Shown piece after piece: positions 38,136-50,396 of a stretch of DNA of 64,000 bases (position 1 is its first letter; each line of letters starts with the position of its first letter). Source of the DNA: an uncultured Alphaproteobacteria bacterium (lineage in GTDB: Bacteria; Pseudomonadota; Alphaproteobacteria; Rhodobacterales; Rhodobacteraceae); contig CAJWEI010000001.1 in the NCBI GenBank assembly GCA_913031285.1, positions 1 to 64,000 on the forward strand. The letters are read 5' to 3'. The notes under the pieces are model-generated. The model was not told the origin of the DNA, did not search any database, and saw only the letters and a list, made by a program, of their open reading frames with translations. The position numbers were made by a program, and so were the translations under genes.

Positions 38136-38658
38136 ATTCTTAACCAAGTGAGCTACAACTCCAAATTCTTTTCATAATCATTGTTTAATCTAAGGATCCT
38201 TCCGTGGCCCTTTAGGATATTAAAATTAAAAGAGACAAGGAAGGAAATTTCGCCTACTTCAGAATTTTTAAAAGCAAGCTCTTAACTTAGTATGCCATTT
38301 GAGACTGAGGTCTTGAAATAATACCGGCTGAAAATGCAGTGAAGTCAAGATGGACATGTTGCATCTCCTCATTTTACGGCCGTTGTAAGTCTTTTGGCTG
38401 CAGCTGCATCTGGTCAGTTTTAAAATACTGTTACTGCGGCTCTTTGTAATTATCTATTCGATACTCATCAACACAATGACCTGAATGCGCCTTGATTACC
38501 ACAGGTAACCCTCCAAGAGCGCTGAGAGGTGTCATGCTTTTTCTCTTAGAGATCCCGACAGGATCAAGGTCTAATTAAGTGTTTTTTTAAAATCTGTGAT
38601 CCTGCAAACAAAACAATCTGCTCACGGTGGGACGTCTCTAAACCTTTATCGGCAGGTT
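38136..38658. other. Gap between argG and rpmJ
   Basis: About 520 AT-rich bases between convergent argG and rpmJ. No strong terminator is seen; AAACC/GGTTT after the rpmJ stop is weak. No gene recognised. Confidence 0.45.
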
Positions 38659-38784
38659 TTATCCCTGACGCGCTTTGAACCGCGGTTGCGTCTTGTTTAT
38701 CACGTATACTCTGCCTTTACGACGCACGACGCGGCAGTCGCGGTGACGCTGCTTAAGCGAGCGGAGCGAGTTTTTGACCTTCAT
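38659..38784 (-). CDS. rpmJ: 50S ribosomal protein bL36
   Basis: A 41-residue, very basic protein starting [18 protein letters not shown] and ending in [16 protein letters not shown], the alphaproteobacterial form of L36. The zinc-binding cysteines of the classical 37-38 residue form are not all present; only one Cys is seen, as in C-minus forms. The ribosome-binding site AAGGAGAAGG is strong. It lies 68 bases downstream of tRNA-Val on the same strand and may share its transcript. The DNA is clearly richer in G+C than the surrounding gap. Confidence 0.93.
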   Translation of the reverse strand: MKVKNSLRSLKQRHRDCRVVRRKGRVYVINKTQPRFKARQG

Positions 38785-38841
38785 AGCCTTCTCCTTCAAT
38801 CGCGGCGCGTCTTTGCGCCATTCATGGTCGCCCACTATGGG

Positions 38842-38852
38842 CCACCAGCTTC

Positions 38853-38858
<6 letters not shown>
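38842..38858 (-). promoter_or_regulatory. Palindromic hairpin overlapping the tRNA-Val 3' end
   Basis: A perfect CCACCAG/CTGGTGG stem with a 3-base loop includes the encoded CCA and first acceptor bases of the tRNA. Just downstream lie GCCCA/TGGGC and GGCGC/GCGCC stems before rpmJ. They may guide 3' processing of the tRNA precursor. Confidence 0.4.
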
Positions 38859-38927
<69 letters not shown>

Positions 38928-39042
38928 ATTTTGATGATAGAAGCCAAAAAGAGCGACGTACACCAGACTCTGGTCTATAAAAGGTAGCTGTCAGAGGATC
39001 AAGGGCTTTTGCCTATCTAAATTTTTCTGTATCTTAACAGTC

Positions 39043-39915
39043 ATGAAGAACTTGACGCAAAGTCATATTGCTTATGAAATTCGAGATCCAGAGGTGCTTT
39101 TATCACCTGTGGTCTTATGCTCACCCCATAGCGGTCGCGACTATAATGAAGTATTTTTAAAATCATCAGTTTTAGATATCCGAGAAATACGTAGTTCAGA
39201 AGATGCATATGTAGATAAGCTTATTGATTTTATTGTCGAAATTGGCGCTCCTTTGTTGCTAGCTAAAGCGCCGAGAGCTTTTGTTGATATGAACAGATCG
39301 AGCGATGAACTCGATCCTGCTTTGATTGAGGGAGTAAAAAACCGTGGTCAAAACCCCCGTGTTAATTCAGGACTTGGCGTCATCCCGCGGGTCGTGTCCA
39401 ATTCGCGGTCTATTTATCGTGGAAAATTAACCCGTTTAGAGGCTGATATGCGAATCAACAAGTATTGGCGACCCTACCATTTAGCCCTCAGCCAGCTTTT
39501 AGCCCGCGCGGAGCAAGTGTTTGGGTACTCGTTACTTATTGATATGCATTCGATGCCCCATGAGGCGATTGCTTGTCTGGGTAGACTGCAACAAGGTACG
39601 CAGATTGTCCTAGGGGATCGTTTTGGCGCATCTGCTCATTTAGCTCTAGTTGAAATGGTCCAAACAGCACTGGATGAAAGTGGTTTTTGCGTAAGCCGCA
39701 ACGTCCCGTTTGCAGGGGCATTCATCACGCAGAATTATGGTCGCCCTCGACAATCAAGGCATGCAGTCCAGATTGAAATCGATCGATCCTTATATCTTGA
39801 GGAAAGATCTGTAGAACTTTCTAAAGACTTTTATGATCTTAGAAAAAAAATTGGTACTGTACTAACTAAGATTGTTCATTACACATCTAATGAAATAGCT
39901 CTGGCAGCGGAATAA
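39043..39915 (+). CDS. N-formylglutamate amidohydrolase family protein
   Basis: A 290-residue protein of the N-formylglutamate deformylase family. Motifs VVLCSPHSGRDY (H29), SSEDAYVDKLID, FVDMNRSSDELDP, SIYRGKLT and LLIDMHSMP carry the expected metal ligands. In histidine degradation the family releases glutamate and formate; no hut genes are adjacent, so the physiological substrate is uncertain. No clear ribosome-binding site precedes the ATG. Confidence 0.88.
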   Translation: MKNLTQSHIAYEIRDPEVLLSPVVLCSPHSGRDYNEVFLKSSVLDIREIRSSEDAYVDKLIDFIVEIGAPLLLAKAPRAFVDMNRSSDELDPALIEGVKNRGQNPRVNSGLGVIPRVVSNSRSIYRGKLTRLEADMRINKYWRPYHLALSQLLARAEQVFGYSLLIDMHSMPHEAIACLGRLQQGTQIVLGDRFGASAHLALVEMVQTALDESGFCVSRNVPFAGAFITQNYGRPRQSRHAVQIEIDRSLYLEERSVELSKDFYDLRKKIGTVLTKIVHYTSNEIALAAE

Positions 39916-39930
39916 TCTGGCTAACCATCC

Positions 39931-41184
39931 TTAACGAAGAGCGCGACCTTTGATAATTGCTGAAGGCCCAAATTTTTCTTTTATCGCATCACTTGCACGT
40001 TCCGCTTTGCCTCTTTGTTCCGCTTTTGCATCTAACATATCATAAGAGCGTTCAGCATCTGATTCTGGGCAAAGATTAGACAACCCAGCGCCCAATAGCC
40101 GGTAGTCAGTATTAAGGTCTCGTTGTTCAAACATGTCGCGCAGTGCGTGGTAAAGTGTATCAGCCAACTGGGTGGCTTCTCGAAGTGTGGCCCGTTTGGT
40201 GAGAATTTTATGCGAGCTGGTCTTGAGTTTGAGGGTTGCTACACGTCCGGCGAGCTTTTTTACTTTAGCACGTTCTGAGACTTTTTCACACATGCGCCAA
40301 AGATGCCCGTCCAAAATAATTGGATCTGATGTGTTTTGGCTAAATGTGGTTTCGTTGGAAATTGATTTTATCAATGCATTGCGTTTGACAGATCTGTAAT
40401 CTTCGCCCCGGGCCAAATGCCATAAGCGATCTCCCATTTGCCCAAATTTTTCATTGAGATCCCGTTGCTCCCATCTGAGCAAATCGTTAAAGCTCCGAAT
40501 CCCGGCTTTTTCAAGGGATTCTTGCATAGCTTTACCGACTCCCCAGATAAGCCGGACGGGTTTGTTATTTAAAAAGCTGGTAGTATCGCATTTGCCGATC
40601 ACTGAAAAGCCATGAGGTTTGTCGAGGTCAGATGCAATTTTGGCAAGGAATTTATTATGCGATAGCCCGATTGATCCTGTAAGACCAATCTCCAGGCGCA
40701 TTCGTTTTGTAAGCTTTGCCAGCATAACGGCTGGGGGTGCGCCATGAAGCTTTTTAGTCCCAGTCAAATCTATAAACGCCTCGTCTAGAGACAAAGGTTC
40801 TATGGCTGGGCTAAGTTCATCCATCATTTGGCGTATCTGACGGCTGATATCTGCATAAACGCTCATCCTAGGCTTGACGACTACGGCGTCGGGACAAAGT
40901 TTCATGGCCTGAAACATAGGCATCGCAGATTTTACACCACGAATACGCGCAATATAACATGCAGTTGAAACCACGCCCCGTCGTCCACCACCAATTATCA
41001 CAGGTTTGTCTGCCAAATCTGGATTGTCTCTTTTTTCAACACTTGCATAGAACGCATCACAATCCATATGGGCGATAGACAGGTCTAAAAGTTCAGGATG
41101 TGTAATCACTCGCGGCGATCTGCAGCTTGCACATCGGTTTGAATCAGGGCCCGTCAAGAGGCAGTCACGACATAAACTGGCCAT
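39931..41184 (-). CDS. dinB: DNA polymerase IV with N-terminal zinc-finger-like extension
   Basis: A Y-family translesion polymerase of 417 residues. Catalytic acidic residues are D41/D43 (HMDCDAFYASVE) and D134-E135 (SLDEAFIDL). The little-finger domain lies at about 290-400. A 30-residue N-terminal extension holds four cysteines, C5, C8, C18 and C21 (CRDC, CASC), a feature seen in some Rhodobacterales DinB proteins. It converges on the preceding gene with a 15-base gap. No LexA box was recognised upstream. Confidence 0.93.
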   Translation of the reverse strand: MASLCRDCLLTGPDSNRCASCRSPRVITHPELLDLSIAHMDCDAFYASVEKRDNPDLADKPVIIGGGRRGVVSTACYIARIRGVKSAMPMFQAMKLCPDAVVVKPRMSVYADISRQIRQMMDELSPAIEPLSLDEAFIDLTGTKKLHGAPPAVMLAKLTKRMRLEIGLTGSIGLSHNKFLAKIASDLDKPHGFSVIGKCDTTSFLNNKPVRLIWGVGKAMQESLEKAGIRSFNDLLRWEQRDLNEKFGQMGDRLWHLARGEDYRSVKRNALIKSISNETTFSQNTSDPIILDGHLWRMCEKVSERAKVKKLAGRVATLKLKTSSHKILTKRATLREATQLADTLYHALRDMFEQRDLNTDYRLLGAGLSNLCPESDAERSYDMLDAKAEQRGKAERASDAIKEKFGPSAIIKGRALR

Positions 41185-41237
41185 AAAAGAAAACTAACCT
41201 TCTTTAGTCGAAGTAAGAAGAGGTAAGTCGAATTATA

Positions 41238-41261
41238 CTAGAGATTTCTTGTCAACTCTAG
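41238..41261. promoter_or_regulatory. Inverted repeat between dinB and the SPFH gene
   Basis: CTAGAG-N12-CTCTAG in the 129-base divergent region. It could be an operator for either gene; nothing else supports this. Confidence 0.2.
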
Positions 41262-41313
41262 CTTTGCGTCTTATTTAGTTTATAAAAAAAGCTTATAACG
41301 TGAGGATTCAACA

Positions 41314-42204
41314 GTGAATGAAGTGTTAATTTTAGAATTTTTGGGCGCAAATATTGTTTTTTTGTTGCTTGCAGCTCTTGTTATAATATCTGTCTTTCTT
41401 GGAGTAAGAATTGTATCGCAGTCTGAAAAACATATTGTAGAGCGTTTTGGCCGTCTGCATTCGGTTCTTGGCCCAGGTATCAATCTTGTGGTGCCATTCT
41501 TAGATAAAATTGCACACAAGATTTCGATTCTAGAGCGTCAGTTGCCTACAGCAGAACAGGATGCAATTACTGCAGACAATGTCTTAGTAAAAGTAGAAAC
41601 TAGTGTTTTTTACCGTATTACAGAGCCGGAAAAAACGGTTTATCGAATTCGCGATGTCGATGCCGCTATTGCTACCACTGTTGCTGGTATTGTGCGGAGT
41701 GAGATTGGTAAGATGGAACTTGACGAAGTTCAATCAAACCGCGATGACTTGATTACAAAAATACGTGAAGCTGTCACTGTTATGGTTGATGATTGGGGAA
41801 TCAATGTCACCCGAGCAGAAATCCTAGATGTTAATTTGGATGAGGCGACACGCGCTGCGATGCTTCAACAACTTAATGCTGAACGTGCGCGTCGGGCACA
41901 GGTTACAGAAGCTGAGGGTTTAAAACGCGCGGTGGAGCTCTCCGCAGATGCGCAACTTTATGAAGCTGAGCAAGTCGCAAAAGCTCGCCGTATTCAAGCG
42001 GATGCCGAGGCCTATGCGACCCAAGTTGTGGCGCAGGCAATCGCGGATAATGGTTTGGAGGCTGCGCAGTATCAAGTTGCTTTGAAGCAAGTTGAGGCAT
42101 TGTCTGCAGTTGCAAAAGGGCAGGGTACAAGTACAATTATTGTACCATCAAATGCCGTAGATGCGTTCTCGGATGCATTTAAAATGCTGAAAGGAAGGTC
42201 TTAA
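41314..42204 (+). CDS. qmcA: SPFH/Band 7 membrane protein (QmcA-type paraslipin)
   Basis: A 296-residue protein with one N-terminal membrane segment (about 5-30), the Band 7 domain (SQSEKHIVERFGRLHSVLGPG, ITADNVLVKVETSVFYRI) and a charged coiled-coil region at about 190-240. Such proteins form large membrane rings near proteases and partner with NfeD. The start is GTG at 41314 with GAGGA seven bases upstream. Its stop overlaps the nfeD-like start (TAATG). Confidence 0.9.
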   Translation: MNEVLILEFLGANIVFLLLAALVIISVFLGVRIVSQSEKHIVERFGRLHSVLGPGINLVVPFLDKIAHKISILERQLPTAEQDAITADNVLVKVETSVFYRITEPEKTVYRIRDVDAAIATTVAGIVRSEIGKMELDEVQSNRDDLITKIREAVTVMVDDWGINVTRAEILDVNLDEATRAAMLQQLNAERARRAQVTEAEGLKRAVELSADAQLYEAEQVAKARRIQADAEAYATQVVAQAIADNGLEAAQYQVALKQVEALSAVAKGQGTSTIIVPSNAVDAFSDAFKMLKGRS

Positions 42205-42482
42205 TGATACTATTTCAGGCCTGGTGGTTTTGGATCGGTTTTGGACTGGTCTTGGGGATTTTAGAAATCTTACTGCCAGGATTTATTCTGCTGGGATTTG
42301 GACTTGGCGCCGTTATGACAGGCTTGATCATTTTATCTGGAATCGTGATGTCTTTGCCGCAAATCCTTCTAGTGTTTGCAGTTTTCTCGCTGGGTGCTTG
42401 GCTTTTGCTTAAAAAGTTCTTTCGCACAGAACATGGTTCAACCAAAACCTTTGATCATGATATTAATGATGATATACGTTGA
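42204..42482 (+). CDS. NfeD-like membrane protein (short form)
   Basis: A 92-residue protein with three hydrophobic segments (FWIGFGLVLGILEILLPGFI, an alanine/glycine-rich second and a third) and a short tail without a clear OB-fold domain, so it is the short form. AAAGGAAGG in the end of the Band 7 gene is its ribosome-binding site. The Band 7-NfeD pair is a common conserved operon thought to act in membrane quality control. Confidence 0.85.
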   Translation: MILFQAWWFWIGFGLVLGILEILLPGFILLGFGLGAVMTGLIILSGIVMSLPQILLVFAVFSLGAWLLLKKFFRTEHGSTKTFDHDINDDIR

Positions 42483-42630
42483 TTTAAATGGCAAATTTTT
42501 CTGTGAAGTCTTCTATCAAACGATCGAGATACGTTGAGCTACCATGCGAGATTTTTCCTTCTCCGGAGTTTGGAAAGGTTATAATAGTTTAGATTGATAG
42601 CGCGTGGACGGAGATGCACGGTGCGTTCGC

Positions 42631-43032
42631 TCAGACACTGAACTCAGCAGCATCCAACAACTGCACACCTGAAATTTTCCATCCGTTTTGGGTTTCTGTC
42701 ACGAAATATCTTAGATAATGAGCTTTACCCGCGGAGTCGAAAATTTGGACATCTTGGGTGCGACCTTGAGCGTTTTCTTTATGCTCAAGAAATGTTACGC
42801 GAGCGGGTCTCCACACCATTGGATAACCGCGTTGTACCATATCTCCAAAATTTTCAGGGGTTTTAAAGATTGATCGTATTGAAGGGCTGGCAAAGGAGAA
42901 TGCTCGACGAACATCGTCTTCTAAAAATGCTTGAAACTGACCGTTAATTGTGGCCTGCACTTCCTCTTTTTCTCCAGCAATCGCTGAAAGGCTAAATAGT
43001 AGGAATATAACTATACTTGTAAGATAACGCAT
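42631..43032 (-). CDS. Secreted DUF4864-like protein
   Basis: A 133-residue protein with a signal peptide (residues 1 to about 20) and a domain with QATINGQFQAFLEDDVRRAF, FASPSIRSIF and GYPMVWRPARVTFL, then LRYFVTETQNGWKISGV. This pattern fits the DUF4864 family of unknown function, structurally like NTF2-fold proteins. The first ATG (43041) lies against the AAGGAG ribosome-binding site, so the ATG at 43032 is preferred. It is downstream of lysS on neither an obvious operon partner nor a pathway. Confidence 0.7.
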   Translation of the reverse strand: MRYLTSIVIFLLFSLSAIAGEKEEVQATINGQFQAFLEDDVRRAFSFASPSIRSIFKTPENFGDMVQRGYPMVWRPARVTFLEHKENAQGRTQDVQIFDSAGKAHYLRYFVTETQNGWKISGVQLLDAAEFSV

Positions 43033-43079
43033 TAAACTCATCTCCTTGTGTCTACGAAGTAGTTTGCGAAATCTTTATT

Positions 43080-44660
43080 TCAAGTTGGCAAGAACTTTCC
43101 ATCCAAGGCGTCATCAATTAGTTTAATACTTTCTTTTATTCCGTAGAGCGCAATAAAGCCCCCAAAACGAGGCCCTTGGCTTGCACCAAGTAATACTTCG
43201 TAAATTGCTTTGAACCAATCACGGAGAGGATCAAACCGTTCCCGTCCACATGCAAATACAATGCTTTGCAACGTCTCGGCGTCCAACTCACCACGATAAG
43301 TATCTAGTTGAGCCCGTAAATCTAGCAGCGCCTCGCACTCTAGTTCAGACGCGGCTCGATAGACTTTTTTAGGTTTTACAAAATCATTGTAATAGCGCAC
43401 TGCAAAGCCTGCCGCTTGGTCAAGGCCAGGATGGGTTAGTGCTGATGCGCCAGGGGCATACCGTTTGATGAAGCCCCAAAGTTGGTTTTTTTCATCTGCA
43501 TTTGCCACAGCAGCAAGGTTTAAAAGCATTCCAAACGGGACGACCATGTCTGAGGATGGAACATTATGCCCATGAATATGAAAAGCAGGATTGTTTAGTC
43601 GCGCCTTACTGTCTTGATCTTCGTAAGCACGCAGTTGCTGTTGATACTCATCCATTGCTTTTGGGATCACGTCAAAATGCATACGTTTTGCAGTTTTGGG
43701 CTTTTGGTACATAAAATACGAAAGACTTTCGGTACTTCCATAACTAAGCCATTCATCGATCGATACGCCATTGCCTAAAGTTTTTGAAATTTTTTGGCCA
43801 TTCTCATCCAGGAAAAGCTCATAGGTGAAATGTTCCGGTGCCGGTTGCCCCAAGATTCGGCAGATCTTGTCATAAATTGGAGTATTCGTTGAGTGGTCTT
43901 TACCATACATTTCAAAATCTACGCCCAATGCCGCCCAGCGTGCACCAAAGTCAGGTTTCCACTGCAATTTAACATTTCCACCTGTGATCGGTAGAGTCAT
44001 TTCATTACCAGTTTCGTCATCAAACGTAATTGTACCGTTTGAGGCGTTAACCTCTTTGATTGGAACGTAAAGTACTCGGCAAGTTTCAGGGTGAATGGGA
44101 AGGAAAATGGAGTAAGTCCGCCGCCGTTCTTCCCGAAGACTGGCTAGCATTACTTTCATAATAGCATCGTAATTTTCCGCAGCTCTTATAAGCGTTTCAT
44201 CAAATTTTCCAGAGCAGTAAAATTCTGTTGCTGAATAAAAATCATATTCAAAGTCAAATTTGTCCAGAAAACGTCTTAATTGCGCGTTATTATGATGTCC
44301 AAAACTCTCGTGCGTACCGAATGGATCGGGAACTGATGTAAGCGGTTTTTGAAGATGAGCGTGTAGCGCGTCTGAATTAGGCACGTTTCCAGGGACTTTG
44401 CGCATTCCGTCAAGATCGTCTGAGAAGCAAATTAATTTTGTGGGGATATCACTGATTTCGCGGAACGCGCGCATTACCATAGTAGTTCGTGCTACTTCAC
44501 CAAATGTTCCCAGATGTGGTAATCCAGACGGGCCGTACCCAGTCTCAAAGAGTACATAGCCTTTTTCTGGAGGAGCCGTCCGATAGCGTTTTAGCACTCG
44601 GCGGGCCTCTTCAAAGGGCCAGGCTTTTACGCCTTGGGCTGCTTCTCGCAGGTCAGACAT
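43080..44660 (-). CDS. lysS: Lysyl-tRNA synthetase, class I
   Basis: A 526-residue class I enzyme, the archaeal-type LysRS also found in most alphaproteobacteria. HIGH-like motif HLGT at 49-52 and KMSKS-like motif KISK at 290-293 are clear. GGAG precedes the ATG. It is the only lysyl-tRNA synthetase seen in the window. Length is normal. Confidence 0.95.
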   Translation of the reverse strand: MSDLREAAQGVKAWPFEEARRVLKRYRTAPPEKGYVLFETGYGPSGLPHLGTFGEVARTTMVMRAFREISDIPTKLICFSDDLDGMRKVPGNVPNSDALHAHLQKPLTSVPDPFGTHESFGHHNNAQLRRFLDKFDFEYDFYSATEFYCSGKFDETLIRAAENYDAIMKVMLASLREERRRTYSIFLPIHPETCRVLYVPIKEVNASNGTITFDDETGNEMTLPITGGNVKLQWKPDFGARWAALGVDFEMYGKDHSTNTPIYDKICRILGQPAPEHFTYELFLDENGQKISKTLGNGVSIDEWLSYGSTESLSYFMYQKPKTAKRMHFDVIPKAMDEYQQQLRAYEDQDSKARLNNPAFHIHGHNVPSSDMVVPFGMLLNLAAVANADEKNQLWGFIKRYAPGASALTHPGLDQAAGFAVRYYNDFVKPKKVYRAASELECEALLDLRAQLDTYRGELDAETLQSIVFACGRERFDPLRDWFKAIYEVLLGASQGPRFGGFIALYGIKESIKLIDDALDGKFLPT

Positions 44661-44765
44661 GCTTATTCTCCAAAATTAGTGGGAATGATCTGAAGATCCC
44701 CTGAGCTTCCTATTGCCCCTTTGTTAATAGGTCAATATTCTGCAAATTATTGAACTTCATGAAAG

Positions 44766-45200
44766 GTGGCTTCTTTGACTCAAGATATAGCACACGTAAT
44801 GACACCTCAAGATTGTCTTCTAGCTCTCATGATTGCTGTTTCGGCCTCGGATGAGAACATCCTGACTGCGGAATTGATGAAGATTCAATCAACCTTGAAC
44901 CATCTTCCAATATTTGCAAAATACGATATGGATCGTCTTAATGTTATGTCACAGCTGGTTTTTGACCTGTTTGAACAGGAAGATGGGCTTGATGCATTAT
45001 TTGGTCTTGTAAAGGATAATCTTCCTGAGCGTTTTTTTGAGACTGCTTATGCGCTTTGCTGCGATGTAGCGGCGGCAGATGGTGTTATACGAGAGCCTGA
45101 GCTACGGCTTTTGGAAGAAATGCGTTATACTTTGAATCTTGATCGATTGCATGCCGCGGCAATTGAACGCGGCGCGCGTGCCCGGCATATTTCCGGATAA
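44766..45200 (+). CDS. TerB-like helical protein
   Basis: A 144-residue all-helical, acidic protein resembling the TerB/tellurite-resistance-associated domain: two similar halves with ALMIAVSASDENILTAELMK and ALCCDVAAADGVIREPELRL, each with the acidic ExxD pattern. No other ter genes are nearby, so resistance is not implied. The start is uncertain: GTG at 44766, or TTG at 44775, which is better spaced from AAAGG. Confidence 0.65.
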   Translation: MASLTQDIAHVMTPQDCLLALMIAVSASDENILTAELMKIQSTLNHLPIFAKYDMDRLNVMSQLVFDLFEQEDGLDALFGLVKDNLPERFFETAYALCCDVAAADGVIREPELRLLEEMRYTLNLDRLHAAAIERGARARHISG

Positions 45201-45498
45201 TGCGGTTGGAAGCCAGAATTTGGATCAGGAAGTTTAACAAAGCACAAAGTTTTCTTTGTGGCGCCTGTAACCAGCCTATCCAGCGATTTAAGACAATATT
45301 TAATAGGGCGCACCCGTTTCCCCCATCCTTTTGATCATTGTTTATACGTTAGCTCCTGCCACAAGAGTTGCGCCAGTTGTGTATTTGCAGATTATCAGAG
45401 CGGCGATCATGAGTATCTTGGTCTTTTGGTATTGGTCAAACGGAATTTCTTGGGTTGGAATAAATGTTATCATAGAGTTCGTCGCTTGATTAGAAGTA
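45201..45498. other. Short gap with a hairpin after the TerB-like gene
   Basis: A perfect CACAAAG-TTTT-CTTTGTG stem lies at 45243-45260, between convergent genes. It lacks a T-run but may aid termination. The open frame crossing this region looks like chance. Confidence 0.4.
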
Positions 45499-46071
45499 TT
45501 ATGGAGCGTCCTCACTGCGCAGTGAGCTTGAGGACAGACGACTCATCGGGAGATTGATATAGCACCAACGTGGCGGACGACCTTTGGCCAAAAGCTGGCT
45601 CTGGTGCATAGGCACTCTACAAGCCCGATATATCCGAGCAGCCCGCGCGTTGAGCGGCGCGAGGCGATTTCCTGGACGGGCGAGAATGCCAACGGGAAGG
45701 GTGTGCATAATGCGTTCCCATTGCTTCCAATTATCAAATTGGTCTAGGTTATCTGCGCCCATTAGCCAAACAAATTGGGTTCTAGGCAAAATATGCGTCA
45801 AGGTAGACAGAGTGTCAGCGGTGTAGTTTGTTCCGATTCTTCTTTCGATGTCTGTCACACGCACGCGTGGGTGTTGCATGATTTTGGAAGCCAATACCAG
45901 GCGAGTGCTGTAAGATGCATGACTTGCCGTTTTCAAAGGATTTCTGGGGCTTACGAGCCACCAGACTTCGTCAAGATCAAAGCGCTTAATTGCTGCCTTA
46001 GTAATATTTACGTGACCGGCATGTGCTGGATCAAAGGAGCCGCCAAGTAAGCCCACAGTTTTTGTCTTCAT
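45499..46071 (-). CDS. nadD: Nicotinate-nucleotide adenylyltransferase
   Basis: Forms deamido-NAD from nicotinate mononucleotide, the step after PncB. The 190-residue protein has the nucleotidyltransferase motif GGSFDPAHAGHV (10-21), VWWLVSPRNPLK, MGADNLDQF and a C-terminal SRLSSSSLR corresponding to the ISSTxIR motif. AAGGA lies eight bases before the ATG. The usual partner rsfS is elsewhere in the window (13874). Confidence 0.93.
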   Translation of the reverse strand: MKTKTVGLLGGSFDPAHAGHVNITKAAIKRFDLDEVWWLVSPRNPLKTASHASYSTRLVLASKIMQHPRVRVTDIERRIGTNYTADTLSTLTHILPRTQFVWLMGADNLDQFDNWKQWERIMHTLPVGILARPGNRLAPLNARAARIYRACRVPMHQSQLLAKGRPPRWCYINLPMSRLSSSSLRSEDAP

Positions 46072-46252
46072 CTACGAAGTCCTTCATTTGGGTTATACTT
46101 AGCTCGAATTGAAACCAGAAAGAAAGCTCTAGCCCAAAATGGGTTATCAGGAAAATAATTTTGAAAACTAAGGTAAAACTACACTCAGCCGTTGCCCCTG
46201 CGCAAGCTCTTCGCTATTTAAGCAGGCAATTCTAACATAGCGGAGTCCTATT

Positions 46253-47908
46253 ATGGCAGCCTACCAGTATGTTTACCACATGGATGGAGTTTCTAAGACT
46301 TATCCAGGTGGGAAAAAGTGCTTTGAAAATATACGGCTATCCTTTCTCCCGGGTGTGAAAATTGGTGTTGTTGGTGTAAACGGTGCAGGTAAGTCGACTT
46401 TAATGAAAATTATGGCTGGTCTGGATAAAGATTATACAGGTGAAGCATGGGCTGCGGAAGGCGCTAAGGTTGGGTATCTGCCACAAGAACCTCATTTAGA
46501 CGAAGCGCTTGATGTGCGTGGCAACGTGATGCTTGGTGTCGCAGCTAAAAAAGCGATCTTAGATCGGTATAATGATCTGGCGATGAACTATTCTGATGAG
46601 ACAGCGGACGAAATGGCCGAGCTTCAGGATAAAATTGATGCTGAAAATCTATGGGATTTGGAGAGTCAGGTAGATGTTTCAATGGAGGCCCTGCGGTGTC
46701 CGCTGGATAATGCCAGGGTAGCCTCTTTGTCAGGAGGCGAACGTCGTCGCGTGGCTTTGTGCAAGCTGCTGCTGGAAGCACCAGAAATGCTCCTTTTGGA
46801 TGAACCTACCAACCACCTTGATGCGGAAACTATCGCATGGCTGCAACAGCATTTGATTGATTATAAAGGGACAATCCTGATTGTTACACATGATCGTTAT
46901 TTTCTCGACGACATAACAAGCTGGATTTTAGAGCTCGACCGTGGGCGTGGTATGCCGTATGAAGGCAACTATTCTAGCTGGCTAGAACAAAAGGCAAAGC
47001 GCCTCTCACATGAGGCGCGCGAAGATAAATCTAAACAGAAAACACTTGAACGCGAACTTGAGTGGATGCGACAGGGGCAAAAGGCCCGTCAAGCTAAACA
47101 GAAAGCTCGGATCAACGCCTATAACGAATTGGCAGGCCAGTCTGAGCGTGAAAAAATTGGCCGCGCTCAAATTGTTATTCCAAATGGGCAGCGACTTGGC
47201 GATAAAGTAATCGAAACCAACAGTTTGCAAAAGGCGATGGGTGATAAGCTTTTGATCGAAGGCTTGACATTTGCCTTACCCCCGGGTGGTATTGTTGGTG
47301 TTATCGGGCCAAACGGGGCAGGTAAGTCAACTCTGTTTAAGATGCTGACAGGTCAGGAAAACCCAGACAATGGCTCAATTGAATATGGCGATACAGTCCA
47401 ACTATCTTACGTTGATCAGTCGCGTGATGACCTTGCCTCAGGTGATACTGTTTGGGAAGCTATCTCAGGGGGCGCAGAAATTATTGAGTTGGGCGATGCA
47501 CAAGTCAATTCACGCGCTTATTGCTCGTCTTTCAACTTCAAGGGTGGTGATCAGCAAAAGAAAGTTGGCCTTCTTTCAGGTGGAGAGCGCAATCGCGTTC
47601 ATTTAGCCCGACTTCTCAAAGAGGGCGGCAATGTTCTTTTACTCGATGAACCGACAAACGATCTAGATGTTGAAACTTTACGGGCACTCGAAGATGCGCT
47701 TGTTGACTTTGCCGGCTGTGCGGTGGTCATTTCGCACGATCGGTTTTTCCTTGATCGGATTTGCACTCATATATTGGCCTTCGAAGGGGAAGCCCATGTG
47801 GAATGGTTTGAGGGTAACTTTGAAGATTACGAAGAAGACAAGAATCGTCGCCTGGGTGCAGATGCTCTCCAACCCAAGCGGATCAAGCATAAGAAATTCT
47901 CACGATAG
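46253..47908 (+). CDS. ettA: Energy-dependent translational throttle protein EttA
   Basis: An ABC-F ATPase that binds the ribosomal E site and gates the first elongation step according to ATP/ADP. The 551-residue protein has two ATPase domains: Walker A GVNGAGKST (about 42-50) and GPNGAGKST (about 350), signatures LSGGERRRVAL and LSGGERNRVHL, and a linker at about 240-320 with EREKIGRAQIVIPNGQRLGD. No membrane segments. CGGAG precedes the ATG. Confidence 0.95.
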   Translation: MAAYQYVYHMDGVSKTYPGGKKCFENIRLSFLPGVKIGVVGVNGAGKSTLMKIMAGLDKDYTGEAWAAEGAKVGYLPQEPHLDEALDVRGNVMLGVAAKKAILDRYNDLAMNYSDETADEMAELQDKIDAENLWDLESQVDVSMEALRCPLDNARVASLSGGERRRVALCKLLLEAPEMLLLDEPTNHLDAETIAWLQQHLIDYKGTILIVTHDRYFLDDITSWILELDRGRGMPYEGNYSSWLEQKAKRLSHEAREDKSKQKTLERELEWMRQGQKARQAKQKARINAYNELAGQSEREKIGRAQIVIPNGQRLGDKVIETNSLQKAMGDKLLIEGLTFALPPGGIVGVIGPNGAGKSTLFKMLTGQENPDNGSIEYGDTVQLSYVDQSRDDLASGDTVWEAISGGAEIIELGDAQVNSRAYCSSFNFKGGDQQKKVGLLSGGERNRVHLARLLKEGGNVLLLDEPTNDLDVETLRALEDALVDFAGCAVVISHDRFFLDRICTHILAFEGEAHVEWFEGNFEDYEEDKNRRLGADALQPKRIKHKKFSR

Positions 47909-47978
47909 TATATAGCAGGGCGTGAATTGTAAAACAGGATCCTATGAGTAATGAGCGCTCCGTGTTAATCGGCATCAT

Positions 47979-50396
<2,418 letters not shown>

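Noticed and set aside
38343-38420. Short protein-like stretch in the argG-rpmJ gap (reads LLAAAASGQF near its end)
   Set aside because: Only 26 codons between stops, no start or ribosome-binding site, no recognised family.
44766-45200. Tellurite resistance locus
   Set aside because: Only a TerB-like domain is present; no terA, terC, terD or terZ nearby, so a resistance function is not supported.
45258-45557. 99-codon plus-strand frame before nadD
   Set aside because: Overlaps the nadD 3' end, cysteine-rich and without any domain pattern; a shadow frame.
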